Of a stretch of DNA of 20,035 bases, positions 1 through 7,802 are shown in pieces; the stretch's first letter is position 1; each line of letters opens with the position of its first letter. The notes beneath the pieces were generated by a model. It was not told the DNA's origin, did not search any database, and saw only the letters and a program-made list of their open reading frames with translations. Source of the DNA: Claveliimonas sp963592205 (lineage in GTDB: Bacteria > Bacillota > Clostridia > Lachnospirales > Lachnospiraceae). The stretch is from the NCBI GenBank assembly GCA_963592205.1, contig CAVAVU010000104.1, positions 1 through 20,035 on the forward strand, given 5' to 3'. Position numbers and translations under genes: made by a program.

Positions 1-89
1 TGTATTGCTGTTCGTACCAAATCACTTTTGGTAAATCTTTTGGTAGAACTTACACCGAAAAGCTCGGGAACCCGCATAAATACTGGATT
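1..89. other. Region downstream of lysS, window edge
   Basis: No gene can be supported here. The stretch follows the lysS stop and holds a small repeat cluster at 15-45 (listed separately). On the minus strand an open frame starts at the ATG at 75-77 and runs off the window edge (25 codons, beginning MRVPELFG). It has no recognisable ribosome site and no similarity I can name, so it could be the start of the next gene or chance. No U-rich terminator hairpin for lysS is visible before the edge. Confidence 0.3.
15..45. repeat. Paired inverted and direct repeat after lysS
   Basis: TACCAAA (15-21) and TTTGGTA (27-33) form a perfect 7-bp inverted repeat with a 5-base loop. The nonamer CTTTTGGTA occurs twice, at 25-33 and 37-45, with a period of 12, so TACCAAA can pair with either copy. 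No U tract follows on the minus strand, which argues against a standard terminator. It could be an operator or a switching hairpin; its role is unknown. Confidence 0.4.
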
Positions 90-1694
90 TTACTTGTCCA
101 AAGACTTCATCGTCGGGAAGAGCAGTACATCACGAATAGCTTCTGCGCCTGTCAGCAGCATGCAGAGACGGTCAATTCCGTATCCGATACCACCTGTCGG
201 TGCCATACCGATCTCAAGTGCGTTCAGGAAGTCTTCATCTGTGTGCTGAGCTTCCTCATCACCTGCTTCTGCATTCGCATCCTGCTGTGCAAAACGCTCT
301 GCCTGATCGATCGGGTCATTCAGCTCTGAGTATGCGTTACACATTTCCCATCCGTTCATGAACATCTCGAAACGCTCTACGTATTCCGGATTACCAGGAA
401 TCTTCTTGGTAAGCGGTGAGATCTCAATCGGATGATCCATAACAAATGTAGGCTGAAGCAGATGTTCCTCTGCATATTCCTCGAAGAACAGAGACAGGAT
501 ATCGCCCTTCTTATGTCTGTCTTCGTATTCGATGTGGTGCTCGTCTGCCAGCTTCTTGGCATCCTCTGTGGTCTTCACATCGTTCCAGTCAATACCTGCG
601 TATTTCTTAACGGCATCAACCATGGTAATTCTCTCGAACGGCTTGCCGAGATCCATTTCAATGCCTTTGTAAACGATCTTAGTAGTTCCGAGAACTTCCT
701 GTGCCACATAGCGGTACATGTTCTCAGTCAGATCCATCATTCCATTGTAATCTGTATATGCCTGATAGAGCTCCATCAGTGTGAACTCTGGATTGTGTCT
801 TGTATCCAGACCTTCGTTACGGAACACACGACCAATCTCGTATACCTTCTCCATACCTCCGACAATAAGTCTCTTCAGGTACAGCTCCAGGGAAATACGA
901 AGCTTCAGGTCTTCATTCAATGCATTAAAGTGTGTCTCAAACGGTCTTGCAGATGCTCCGCCGGCATTGCTTGTAAGAATCGGAGTCTCTACCTCCAGGA
1001 ATCCCTGATCACCGAGGAATCTTCTGATCGCACTGATGATCTTAGAACGCTTGATAAATACATCCTTTGATTCCGGATTCATGATAAGATCAACATATCT
1101 CTGACGGTATCTCAGGTCTGTGTTAGTCATACCGTGGAACTTCTCCGGAAGGATCTGAAGGCTCTTAGAGAGCAGTGTCATCTCTTCAGCATGGATAGAA
1201 ACCTCACCTGTCTTTGTACGGAAAGCATAACCTTTCACACCGTAAATATCACCGATATCAGACTTCTTAAAATCAGCGTACGCATCTGTACCAATCACAT
1301 CTCTTGCAACATATACCTGAATGCTTCCATCCAGATCCTGAATATTGCAGAATGAAGCTTTACCCATCACACGCTTAAACATCATACGTCCTGCGGTGCT
1401 TACGTGGATCGGGCTTGCATCCATGATCTCTCTGCGCTCATTATAATCGTCGTTAATTGCCTGTTTTGCTTCCTGCTCATCCATACCCTCTGTATTCACA
1501 GCTGCTCTTCCTGCAAGAAGTTCTGCTTCATGAGCATTATACAGCTCTTTTACTTCCAGAGAGTGGTGTGTCTGATCATATTTTGTAATCTGAAATGGGT
1601 CTTTGCCCGCTTCCTGAAGGTTAGCCAGCTTCTCACGGCGAACCTTTCTTAACTGATTAATATCCTGTTCCTGTCCATTCTTCTGTCCAGCCAC
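90..1694 (-). CDS. lysS: Lysyl-tRNA synthetase, class II
   Basis: LysRS charges tRNA-Lys with lysine using ATP in the cytoplasm. The 534-residue product has the class II layout: an N-terminal extension, an OB-fold anticodon-binding domain (about residues 95-195), then the catalytic core. Motif 1 lies near FLEVETPILT, motif 2 is FRNEGLDTRHNPEFTLMELY, and motif 3 is GGIGYGIDRLCMLLTG close to the C terminus. The start is GTG (1692-1694, first residues MAGQKNG), chosen because AAGGAG stands 8 bases upstream and no in-frame ATG lies nearby. It follows greA by 19 bases and is very likely co-transcribed with it from the strong greA promoter. The length is slightly above the roughly 500 residues usual for bacterial LysRS, mostly through the N terminus. 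The identification is secure. Confidence 0.97.
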   Translation of the reverse strand: MAGQKNGQEQDINQLRKVRREKLANLQEAGKDPFQITKYDQTHHSLEVKELYNAHEAELLAGRAAVNTEGMDEQEAKQAINDDYNERREIMDASPIHVSTAGRMMFKRVMGKASFCNIQDLDGSIQVYVARDVIGTDAYADFKKSDIGDIYGVKGYAFRTKTGEVSIHAEEMTLLSKSLQILPEKFHGMTNTDLRYRQRYVDLIMNPESKDVFIKRSKIISAIRRFLGDQGFLEVETPILTSNAGGASARPFETHFNALNEDLKLRISLELYLKRLIVGGMEKVYEIGRVFRNEGLDTRHNPEFTLMELYQAYTDYNGMMDLTENMYRYVAQEVLGTTKIVYKGIEMDLGKPFERITMVDAVKKYAGIDWNDVKTTEDAKKLADEHHIEYEDRHKKGDILSLFFEEYAEEHLLQPTFVMDHPIEISPLTKKIPGNPEYVERFEMFMNGWEMCNAYSELNDPIDQAERFAQQDANAEAGDEEAQHTDEDFLNALEIGMAPTGGIGYGIDRLCMLLTGAEAIRDVLLFPTMKSLDK

Positions 1695-1713
1695 TTTCTC
1701 TACTCCTTATCTC

Positions 1714-2196
1714 TTAAATAGATCTCTCGATCTTCAATACTTTATAGGTAATATCTCCTGCCTGTGTCTCTACAACTACTTCGTCGCCTACTTCGCGTCC
1801 GAGAAGTGCCTTTCCAACCGGAGATTCGTTGGAAATCTTGCCCTGAAGGCTGTTCGCCTCTGTAGATCCTACGATCTTGAACTCGATCTCTTCATCAAAC
1901 TCTTCGTCATATACAGCTACTGTACATCCGATGTTGATCTTATCAGAGTCTACTTCATCCTCTACTACGACTTCTGCATTCTTCAGGATCTGCTCCAGCT
2001 CATCGATTCTTGCCTCGATATCACGCTGTTCATCCTTAGCAGCATCGTACTCTGCGTTCTCTGACAGGTCACCCTGTTCTCTTGCTTCTTTTATCTTTGC
2101 AGCAACTTCTTTACGCTTAACTACTTTCAGATTCTCAAGCTCATCCTCCAGTGCTTTCAAACCTGCATACGTAAGAATTTTCTTCTTTTCTTCCAT
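1714..2196 (-). CDS. greA: Transcription elongation factor GreA
   Basis: GreA enters the RNA polymerase secondary channel and stimulates cleavage of backtracked RNA, rescuing stalled complexes. The N-terminal half is a charged antiparallel coiled coil whose tip carries GDLSENAEYDAAKDEQ, the acidic signature of the family. The C-terminal half is the FKBP-like domain, with SPVGKALLGREVGDEV. Two in-frame ATGs exist, at 2205 and 2196. AAGGAG lies only 2 bases from the first and 11 from the second, so I chose 2196 (MEEKKKIL, 160 residues, typical length); 2205 would add three residues. A perfect consensus promoter lies just upstream and overlaps the dusB stop. lysS follows after 19 bases. Confidence 0.96.
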   Translation of the reverse strand: MEEKKKILTYAGLKALEDELENLKVVKRKEVAAKIKEAREQGDLSENAEYDAAKDEQRDIEARIDELEQILKNAEVVVEDEVDSDKINIGCTVAVYDEEFDEEIEFKIVGSTEANSLQGKISNESPVGKALLGREVGDEVVVETQAGDITYKVLKIERSI

Positions 2197-2235
2197 GTTT
2201 CTCATCGCTCCTTACTATACTTTCGCAATTTCATA

Positions 2236-2264
2236 ATTATACATAATTGAATCATTTCTGTCAA
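2236..2264 (-). promoter_or_regulatory. Consensus sigma-A promoter of greA-lysS
   Basis: On the minus strand TTGACA (2259-2264), a 17-base spacer and TATAAT (2236-2241) match the housekeeping consensus at all 12 positions. It lies about 40 bases before the greA start. The -35 box contains the dusB stop codon TGA (2261-2263), so the promoter begins inside the upstream gene. It should drive greA and lysS strongly and independently of the longer cluster. Confidence 0.85.
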
Positions 2265-3226
2265 TTGTTTCCGGTTATCATTTTTGTCAAAAGTGCTTCT
2301 AATTCTTCATATGTCTCCACCTGATTCACCATGTCTCTGAGCTTTGCTGAACCAGTCATTCCTTTCGTATACCACGCTGTGTGCTTGCGCATTTCCCGGA
2401 TTCCCAGATACTCACCCTTGAACTCGATCTGCAGTCTCGCATGACGGAGTATCGTATCACATATCTGCTGAACATCCGGGCGTTCCGGAATCTGTCCTGT
2501 CTCTTCATACACCAGCAGTTCATGGAATATCCATGGATTGCCCTGTGCTCCCCGTCCGATCATCACTCCGTCACAACCGGTCTGCTCCCGCATCTCTGCC
2601 GCAAGCTTTGCCGACGTCACATCTCCGTTACCGATGACCGGAATCTTCACCGCCTCTTTTACCCGACGGATGATATCCCAGTCCGCCTTACCGGAATAGT
2701 ACTGTTCTCTGGTCCTTCCGTGTACCGCAACCGCCGAAGCTCCAGCCTCTTCGATAATTTTTGCAATCTCTACTGCATTCACTGATTGGTCATCGAAGCC
2801 TTTACGGATCTTTACCGTTACCGGCTTCCGGATTGCCTTTACCGTTTCGGCTACAATATTATATACAAGCTTCGGATTTTTCATGAGTGCTGACCCCTCG
2901 CCATTTTTTACCACTTTGGGAACCGGGCATCCCATGTTAATGTCCAATATCTGAAATGGCAGTTCTTCAATCTTCTTCGCCTGTTCCGATATGATCTTCG
3001 GATCAGAACCGAATAACTGCAGCGACACCGGATATTCCTCTGGATGGATAGAAAGCAGCGCTTTTGTATTTTTATTCTTATATTGTAATGCCTTGGCACT
3101 GATCATTTCCATACACAGAAGTCCTGCGCCCTGCTCTTTGCATAGCAGACGAAATGGCAGGTCTGTTACACCTGCCATTGGCGCCAGAATGTATGGATGC
3201 CCGATCGTTACATTTCCTATCTGCAT
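2261..3226 (-). CDS. dusB: tRNA-dihydrouridine synthase, DusB type
   Basis: Dus enzymes are FMN- and NADPH-dependent and reduce specific uridines of tRNA to dihydrouridine. The N-terminal TIM barrel starts YILAPMAGVTDLPFR. The catalytic cysteine lies in DINMGCPVPKVVKNGEGSAL; further family motifs are VTVKIRKGF, AVHGRTREQYYSG, PVIGNGDV and GRGAQGNPWIF. The C-terminal part (REMRKHTAWYTKG) is the helical RNA-binding domain. A GTG at 3232 is in frame, but it is embedded in the ribosome site AAGGAGTGG; the ATG at 3226 lies 5 bases after AAGGAG and is chosen, giving about 321 residues (first residues MQIGNVTIG). It follows coaX by 32 bases in the same transcript. A specific position on tRNA cannot be read from sequence. 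Confidence 0.94.
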   Translation of the reverse strand: MQIGNVTIGHPYILAPMAGVTDLPFRLLCKEQGAGLLCMEMISAKALQYKNKNTKALLSIHPEEYPVSLQLFGSDPKIISEQAKKIEELPFQILDINMGCPVPKVVKNGEGSALMKNPKLVYNIVAETVKAIRKPVTVKIRKGFDDQSVNAVEIAKIIEEAGASAVAVHGRTREQYYSGKADWDIIRRVKEAVKIPVIGNGDVTSAKLAAEMREQTGCDGVMIGRGAQGNPWIFHELLVYEETGQIPERPDVQQICDTILRHARLQIEFKGEYLGIREMRKHTAWYTKGMTGSAKLRDMVNQVETYEELEALLTKMITGNN

Positions 3227-3258
3227 GTCCACTCCTTATACTGCGCACAAATCTTCAC

Positions 3259-4047
3259 TTATACGCTCTCTCTGGCTGTCTTTTTATTCTTCTCATAGAT
3301 CAGTTCCAGACCTTTCAAAGTCAGATCCTGATCATAATAGTCAATAGAGTCTGTCTCTTTGTAAATGATATTGCCCAGTCCTCCGGTCGCGACAACCTTT
3401 GCATCGGTATAACCGGATTCCTCCTTCAGACGGCGAATCAGATATTCCGTCTGTCCAATGTATCCATATACAAGTCCGGCCTGCATACTGGAAATGGTCT
3501 CTCGCGCAAGAATCGTATCCGGCTTGCGGATCTCAATCTCAGGAAGCATCGCCGCGCCTCCCCAGAGTGCTCTTGCTGAGGTACGGATACCCGGTACGGT
3601 TACCCCGACACCAAATGTACCGTCCGGCTCAACCAGGTCAAATGTTGTTGCCGTTCCGAAATCTACCACTATGATCGGTCCGCCATATAACTTATATGCG
3701 GCCACCGCATCCACAATACGGTCTGGTCCGGTCTGTCTCGGATTCTCTGTAGCCACCCGGATTCCTGTTTTAATTCCTGCCGATACTACTACCGGCTTAT
3801 GTCCAAAATATTTAATGATCGCACTTCCGAATGAATGCATGATATCCGGCACAACAGATGCAATGATAACCGCACCAATCTGATCTGAAGTCATGTTCTG
3901 GCTTCTCAGCAACTCACGGAGTGTGATTCCATATTCATCGGAAGTCTTTGACATCATCGTTGTCATACGGAACTTGCAGAGAAGCTCTCTGTCCTTAAAG
4001 ACTCCCAGTGTAATGTTCGTATTTCCTATATCGATTGCAAGCAGCAT
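3259..4047 (-). CDS. coaX: Type III pantothenate kinase
   Basis: CoaX phosphorylates pantothenate, the first committed step of coenzyme A synthesis; unlike CoaA it needs a monovalent cation and is not feedback-inhibited by CoA. The 262 residues show the ASKHA fold signatures: LLAIDIGNTNITLGVF at the N terminus (phosphate 1 loop), the pantothenate-side motif TGPDRIVDAVAAY, VVDFGTATTFDLV (phosphate 2) and VVATGGLGNIIY (adenosine). The start ATG is 6 bases after AGGAGG. It follows the DUF6145-like gene by 14 bases, and the CoaX ribosome site fills that gap. Biotin ligase, a CoA-pathway enzyme and dusB being co-transcribed is common in Clostridia. Confidence 0.95.
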   Translation of the reverse strand: MLLAIDIGNTNITLGVFKDRELLCKFRMTTMMSKTSDEYGITLRELLRSQNMTSDQIGAVIIASVVPDIMHSFGSAIIKYFGHKPVVVSAGIKTGIRVATENPRQTGPDRIVDAVAAYKLYGGPIIVVDFGTATTFDLVEPDGTFGVGVTVPGIRTSARALWGGAAMLPEIEIRKPDTILARETISSMQAGLVYGYIGQTEYLIRRLKEESGYTDAKVVATGGLGNIIYKETDSIDYYDQDLTLKGLELIYEKNKKTARESV

Positions 4048-4061
4048 ATCTTTCCTCCTAT

Positions 4062-4415
4062 TTATTCCTTATCATCCGTATCCAGCTCTTCATTCAGGAA
4101 GAATACCCGGAAATACATCTGAAGTGCTTCCAGTAGATCTGCCTTTTCAGTCTGTAACTTCTTGATCAGCAGTCGGCTTCCGATATCATCAAACATCGGG
4201 TCAAAGTCCTCGGATGATACTTCAAAGCACAGCTCACCGTTCTCTTCAAACACAAGAGTCAGCACACCACCCACATCGTGCACATACAGCACGCACATAA
4301 TCTTCAGTTCTTCTTTTACGTGATCCGGAAGTCCTTCAAAATCCGGATTCAGATAATATTTTTCATTATAAGAGTTGGCCCCACAGAGCACAACTTTATC
4401 ATCATACATACCCAT
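4062..4415 (-). CDS. DUF6145-like conserved protein
   Basis: Small acidic protein of 117 residues without a signal peptide or membrane segment. I recognise the opening (YDDKVVLCGANSYNEKYYLN) and the DVGGVLTLVFEENGEL segment as the DUF6145 family, which I recall as a Lachnospiraceae protein of unknown function encoded between birA and coaX; the name is from memory and unchecked. The C-terminal third (LLIKKLQTEKADLLEALQMY) is likely an amphipathic helix, possibly a short coiled coil. Its start overlaps the birA stop by 14 bases, so translation is probably coupled; AGAGGA stands about 5 bases before the chosen ATG. The fixed place between biotin ligase and pantothenate kinase hints at a cofactor-related role, but that is inference. 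Confidence 0.85.
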   Translation of the reverse strand: MGMYDDKVVLCGANSYNEKYYLNPDFEGLPDHVKEELKIMCVLYVHDVGGVLTLVFEENGELCFEVSSEDFDPMFDDIGSRLLIKKLQTEKADLLEALQMYFRVFFLNEELDTDDKE

Positions 4416-5382
4416 ATATTCCTCTTACCGATACCTCTCCGGCATAGATTGTTTCAATCTGCCCATTTTCCCGGCGCACCAGAAGTTCGCCGTTTTTATC
4501 AATACCGATGGCATGTCCATTATATTCATGTCCCGGTTCCAGCACACGCACCTCCCGGTCTCTGTTCACAAGCATCTCGTTATACCGTTCCCAGATCACC
4601 GACAGATCTCCCGCCTTTTCAAATGCTTCATAATATATCTCAAAGTACTTCATCACTTCTGCCACAAGCTCAGCCCGTTTTACAGACCGTGCTCCTGCCA
4701 GATCCAGCGAAGAAGCCTTATCTTTCAATTCCTCTGGAAATGATGTCTGGTGCACATTGATTCCCACACCAATTACCACATAGTGGATCCATGTCATCTC
4801 CGTACTCATCTCAGTCAGAATCCCACAGACCTTTCTGCCATCTATCACAATGTCATTCGGCCACTTGATTCCCGGTGTAATTCCGGTCACTGTCTGTATG
4901 GCATCTGCCACACTCTGCGCCATCAACATCGTAAGCATCGGCGCCTGTTCCGGCTTCAGTTCCGGTCTGAGAAGCAATGTCATATAGATTCCTGTGCCTT
5001 CCGGCGACTCCCAGACTCTGCCACGCCTTCCTTTTCCGGCAGACTGATGTCCCGCCGCCACCAGCGTTCCATGCAGCGCACTTTCCTCTGCCAACCGCTT
5101 GGCCCTTACATTCGTAGAATCTATGACTGGATAATAAAAAACGCTGCATCCAGCCCATTTCGTCTGCAGACGACTCTCTATCTCTGCCTGCGATATCACA
5201 TCCGGAATACTTACCAGATGATAGCCCTTGCCATGCACCGCCTCTATGTCATATCCTTCTGATTTTAACTGCTCTATTACTTTCCAGACAGCAGTTCTGG
5301 AGACCTTTAACTGGTCGCAGAGCTGCTGTCCGGATATATATCCCTCCGTATCACGGAGCATGGATAATATTTCTTTTTTCAT
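4402..5382 (-). CDS. birA: Biotin-protein ligase and biotin repressor BirA
   Basis: BirA makes biotinyl-AMP and attaches biotin to carrier domains such as that of acetyl-CoA carboxylase; with an N-terminal DNA-binding domain it also represses biotin genes. Residues 1-65 form a winged helix (SGQQLCDQLKVSRTAVWKVI). The catalytic core has AGHQSAGKGRRGRVW, the nucleotide loop in the form GKGRRGR, and GIKWPNDIVIDGRKVCGIL with the active-site lysine. The C-terminal SH3-like domain ends near EVSVRGIYGYV. 326 residues is typical for the two-domain class. The ATG follows the argF stop directly (TAAATG); the ribosome site GGTGA lies inside the last argF codons, so translation is probably coupled to argF. 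No biotin synthesis gene or evident BirA operator is in the window. Confidence 0.96.
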   Translation of the reverse strand: MKKEILSMLRDTEGYISGQQLCDQLKVSRTAVWKVIEQLKSEGYDIEAVHGKGYHLVSIPDVISQAEIESRLQTKWAGCSVFYYPVIDSTNVRAKRLAEESALHGTLVAAGHQSAGKGRRGRVWESPEGTGIYMTLLLRPELKPEQAPMLTMLMAQSVADAIQTVTGITPGIKWPNDIVIDGRKVCGILTEMSTEMTWIHYVVIGVGINVHQTSFPEELKDKASSLDLAGARSVKRAELVAEVMKYFEIYYEAFEKAGDLSVIWERYNEMLVNRDREVRVLEPGHEYNGHAIGIDKNGELLVRRENGQIETIYAGEVSVRGIYGYV

Positions 5383-6318
5383 TTATTCACCCAGTGTAGC
5401 CACCATGATTGCTTTGATTGTATGTAAGCGGTTCTCTGCCTCATCAAATACCTTGGATGCTTCACTTTCAAATACTTCCTCAGTTACTTCTTTTCCTTTA
5501 TTAGCCGGCAGACAGTGAGAGAAGATGGTTGTATCTTTTCCTGTTCTTGCCATCAGTTCACTGTTGATTTGGTAAGGTACTGCAAGACGGATACGCTCCT
5601 GCTCTTTTCTCTCCTCACCCATAGAATACCATACGTCTGTGTACAGCATATCAGCGCCTTCTACTACATCCAGTTTATCAGATACTGTCACTGTAGATCC
5701 TGCTTCTTTTGCAAGCTTCTCGCAGGTCTCTACCAGCCACTCTTCCGGCCACAGCTGCTTCGGTGCTGAAATTGCGATATCAATACCTACCTTTGCACAC
5801 GCAACCATCAGACTGTTCGCTACGTTGTTACGTCCATCACCAAGGTATACTACCTTCAGACCCTTCAGGTATCCGAAGTGCTCTTTCAGTGTCAGCATTG
5901 TTGCTAACGGCTGTGTCGGATGCCACTGATCTGTCAGACCGTTCCATACCGGAACGCCACTGAATTTGGCCAGTTCTTCTACATATGAATGGTCAAAGCC
6001 ACGGTATTCGATACCATCAAACATTCTTCCCAGTACACGCGCTGTATCTTCGATACTCTCTTTTTCGCCAAGCTGCAATTCACTTCCTGCAAGATAAGTC
6101 GCAAGTCCGCCTTCTTCCTGTGCGCCGATTGTGAATGAACATCTGGTTCTGGTAGACGGCTTTTCGAAAATAAGTGCAATGTTCTTATCCTTCAGGCTAT
6201 TACCTCTGATGCCTTTTTTTTTTTTTTTTTTCAGATCCTGTGCCAGATCTACAAGATAAAGAATCTCTTCCGGTGTAAAATCAAGTAATTTCAAAAAACT
6301 GCGTCCTTTTAAGTCCAT
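5383..6318 (-). CDS. argF: Ornithine carbamoyltransferase
   Basis: Transfers the carbamoyl group from carbamoyl phosphate to ornithine, giving citrulline for arginine synthesis. The carbamoyl-phosphate loop is FEKPSTRTRCSF, followed by HPTQ, the ornithine loop DVWYSMGE (the SMG separates it from putrescine carbamoyltransferase) and the catalytic HCLP. 311 residues is near the family norm. There is no arcA or arcC nearby, so the anabolic name argF is preferred to arcB. AAGGGG stands 8 bases before the ATG. Codons 30-35 are six consecutive AAA lysines, an 18-base A tract (6214-6231): a lysine-rich stretch is normal here in the family, but an uninterrupted A run is not required by the protein. 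One base more or less there stops translation within eight codons. Confidence 0.95.
   Translation of the reverse strand: MDLKGRSFLKLLDFTPEEILYLVDLAQDLKKKKKKGIRGNSLKDKNIALIFEKPSTRTRCSFTIGAQEEGGLATYLAGSELQLGEKESIEDTARVLGRMFDGIEYRGFDHSYVEELAKFSGVPVWNGLTDQWHPTQPLATMLTLKEHFGYLKGLKVVYLGDGRNNVANSLMVACAKVGIDIAISAPKQLWPEEWLVETCEKLAKEAGSTVTVSDKLDVVEGADMLYTDVWYSMGEERKEQERIRLAVPYQINSELMARTGKDTTIFSHCLPANKGKEVTEEVFESEASKVFDEAENRLHTIKAIMVATLGE
6214..6231 (-). repeat. 18-base A homopolymer inside argF
   Basis: The minus (coding) strand has an unbroken run of 18 A (T on the plus strand), read as six AAA codons, residues 30-35 of ArgF. Runs of this length are prone to replication and transcriptional slippage. 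In the frame after loss of one A, translation ends at TGA eight codons on; after gain of one A, it ends at TAA five codons on. The listed sequence is in frame. Confidence 0.95.
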
Positions 6319-6366
6319 GTCTCTTTCCCCTTTTCCTTTGTATTTATTGAAAACAGGCAGTCTGCT

Positions 6367-7323
6367 TTATTTGGCTGCTGTGTCTTCTGTTGCATCTTTT
6401 CCAATCTCCGTCACTGACTTCACCAGTCCGGCGATTCCCTGAATCTCAGATGGAATAATGATCTTGGTAGCCTTACCATCTGCTGCCTTGGCAAATGCTT
6501 CCAGACTCTTCATCGTAAGCACTGCCTCATCAGCTCCTGCTTCCTTCAGGAAACGGATACCATCTGCATTGGCCTGCTGTACTTTCAGAATAGCCTCTGC
6601 CTGACCTTCAGCCTCTTTGATCATCTTTTCTTTCTCTGCTTCCGCACGCAGGATTGCAGCCTGCTTCTCAGCCTCCGCATCAAGAATAGCGGATTCCTTA
6701 TGTCCTTCTGCCACCAGGATCGTAGACTTCTTCTCACCTTCTGCACGAAGAATTGCCTCACGTCTCTCACGCTCAGCCTTCATCTGCTTCTCCATCGCAT
6801 CCTGAATCGCTGCCGGTGGAATGATATTCTTAAGCTCTACACGGTTCACCTTAATGCCCCACGGATCGGTTGCCACATCCAGAGATGCGCGCATCTTGGT
6901 ATTGATCGTCTCTCTCGACGTCAGTGTCTGGTCAAGTTCCAGATCACCGATGATATTACGAAGCGTTGTCGCCGTCAGATTCTCAATCGCCATGATCGGA
7001 TTCGCCACACCGTAGCAGAACATCTTCGGATCTGTAATCTGATAAAATACAACTGTATCAATACGCATCGTTACATTATCTTTGGTAATTACCGGCTGTG
7101 GCGCAAAGTCTACTACCTGCTCTTTCAGGTCCACACGTCTTGCCACACGGTCAACAATCGGCAGCTTCACATGAAGTCCTGTGCCCCAGGTTGCCTGATA
7201 AGCACCAAGTCTCTCTATTACTAATGCCTGTGCCTGCCGTACAATGCGTACGCAGGATACTACAACTCCAATCACAATCAAAAGAATCAGAATTCCTAAA
7301 ATACTGAAAATACCTCTCAACAT
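6367..7323 (-). CDS. SPFH/band-7 (stomatin-like) membrane protein
   Basis: SPFH proteins form large ring assemblies at membranes, linked to membrane microdomains and to protease control. Residues 3-25 are one hydrophobic anchor; residues about 27-185 are the band-7 domain (RQAQALVIERLGAY, VDRVARRVDLKEQVVDF, KDNVTMRIDTVVFYQI, TLTSRETINTKM, WGIKVNRVELKNI). Residues about 180-250 are an Ala/Glu/Lys-rich coiled coil with repeated AILRAEGEK/AILDAEAEK-like units. The length of 318 fits QmcA/YbbK-type members. It starts 2 bases after the nfeD stop, and its ribosome site AAGGAGG is built from the last nfeD codons, so the two are tightly coupled. NfeD partners are the usual neighbours of this class. 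argF follows after 48 bases. Confidence 0.93.
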   Translation of the reverse strand: MLRGIFSILGILILLIVIGVVVSCVRIVRQAQALVIERLGAYQATWGTGLHVKLPIVDRVARRVDLKEQVVDFAPQPVITKDNVTMRIDTVVFYQITDPKMFCYGVANPIMAIENLTATTLRNIIGDLELDQTLTSRETINTKMRASLDVATDPWGIKVNRVELKNIIPPAAIQDAMEKQMKAERERREAILRAEGEKKSTILVAEGHKESAILDAEAEKQAAILRAEAEKEKMIKEAEGQAEAILKVQQANADGIRFLKEAGADEAVLTMKSLEAFAKAADGKATKIIIPSEIQGIAGLVKSVTEIGKDATEDTAAK

Positions 7324-7325
7324 GG

Positions 7326-7760
7326 CTAATCCTCCTTCGCCTTTACGATTAACTTAACTCCCTGGATCCCCTGGATCATCACGACCGTGTCTTTTGCAAT
7401 GAATCCAGACGTCTCTTCTGTCTTAGCCGACCAGATCTGTCCGTTCACCTCTACCTGTCCTGATGCATGCAGTGTATCCACATCCTCCAGTACCAATGCC
7501 TGCTGTCCGATCAGACTTTCCACATTCGTCTTCTGTCTGTTCTGGTTAAAATACTTCACCGCAATCGGTCTCGTCAGTACCAGAAGCAGCACCGATACGA
7601 TGATGAATACCACAATCTGTACCGGCATTCCAAAGCCTAAAACTGACATCAGAACCGCCGCCAGCGCACCTCCGGCAAACCAGATCGTCGTAAGTCCCAT
7701 GGTCAGAAGTTCGATCACAATGAGCACAATAAATATGATCAGCCATCCCATTGTCTCCAT
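7326..7760 (-). CDS. Short NfeD-type membrane protein
   Basis: NfeD proteins pair with SPFH proteins and are thought to bind or position them through a cytoplasmic OB-fold. This 144-residue member is the short class without the ClpP-like protease domain: about residues 1-75 are very hydrophobic with two or three membrane segments (WLIIFIVLIVIELLTMG, AGGALAAVLMSVLGFG, VQIVVFIIVSVLLLVLT), and residues about 85-144 form the OB-fold (LIGQQALVLEDVDTLHASG, GFIAKDTVVMIQGIQGVKL). AAGGAGGG precedes the ATG by about 8 bases. It is the first gene behind a strong promoter that overlaps the end of the rRNA methyltransferase gene, and it heads the long cluster nfeD-SPFH-argF-birA and onward. Confidence 0.9.
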   Translation of the reverse strand: METMGWLIIFIVLIVIELLTMGLTTIWFAGGALAAVLMSVLGFGMPVQIVVFIIVSVLLLVLTRPIAVKYFNQNRQKTNVESLIGQQALVLEDVDTLHASGQVEVNGQIWSAKTEETSGFIAKDTVVMIQGIQGVKLIVKAKED

Positions 7761-7802
7761 ACGAATCCCTCCTTCGATTATGGTTCCCTAACGGTTGGTA
7801 TC

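Noticed and set aside
1..77. Minus-strand open frame beginning MRVPELFG at the left edge
   Set aside because: Only 25 codons visible, no ribosome site and no recognisable family, so not called as a gene.
5383..6318. Putrescine carbamoyltransferase instead of ornithine carbamoyltransferase
   Set aside because: The SMG loop of ornithine carbamoyltransferases is present, and no agmatine deiminase genes are nearby.
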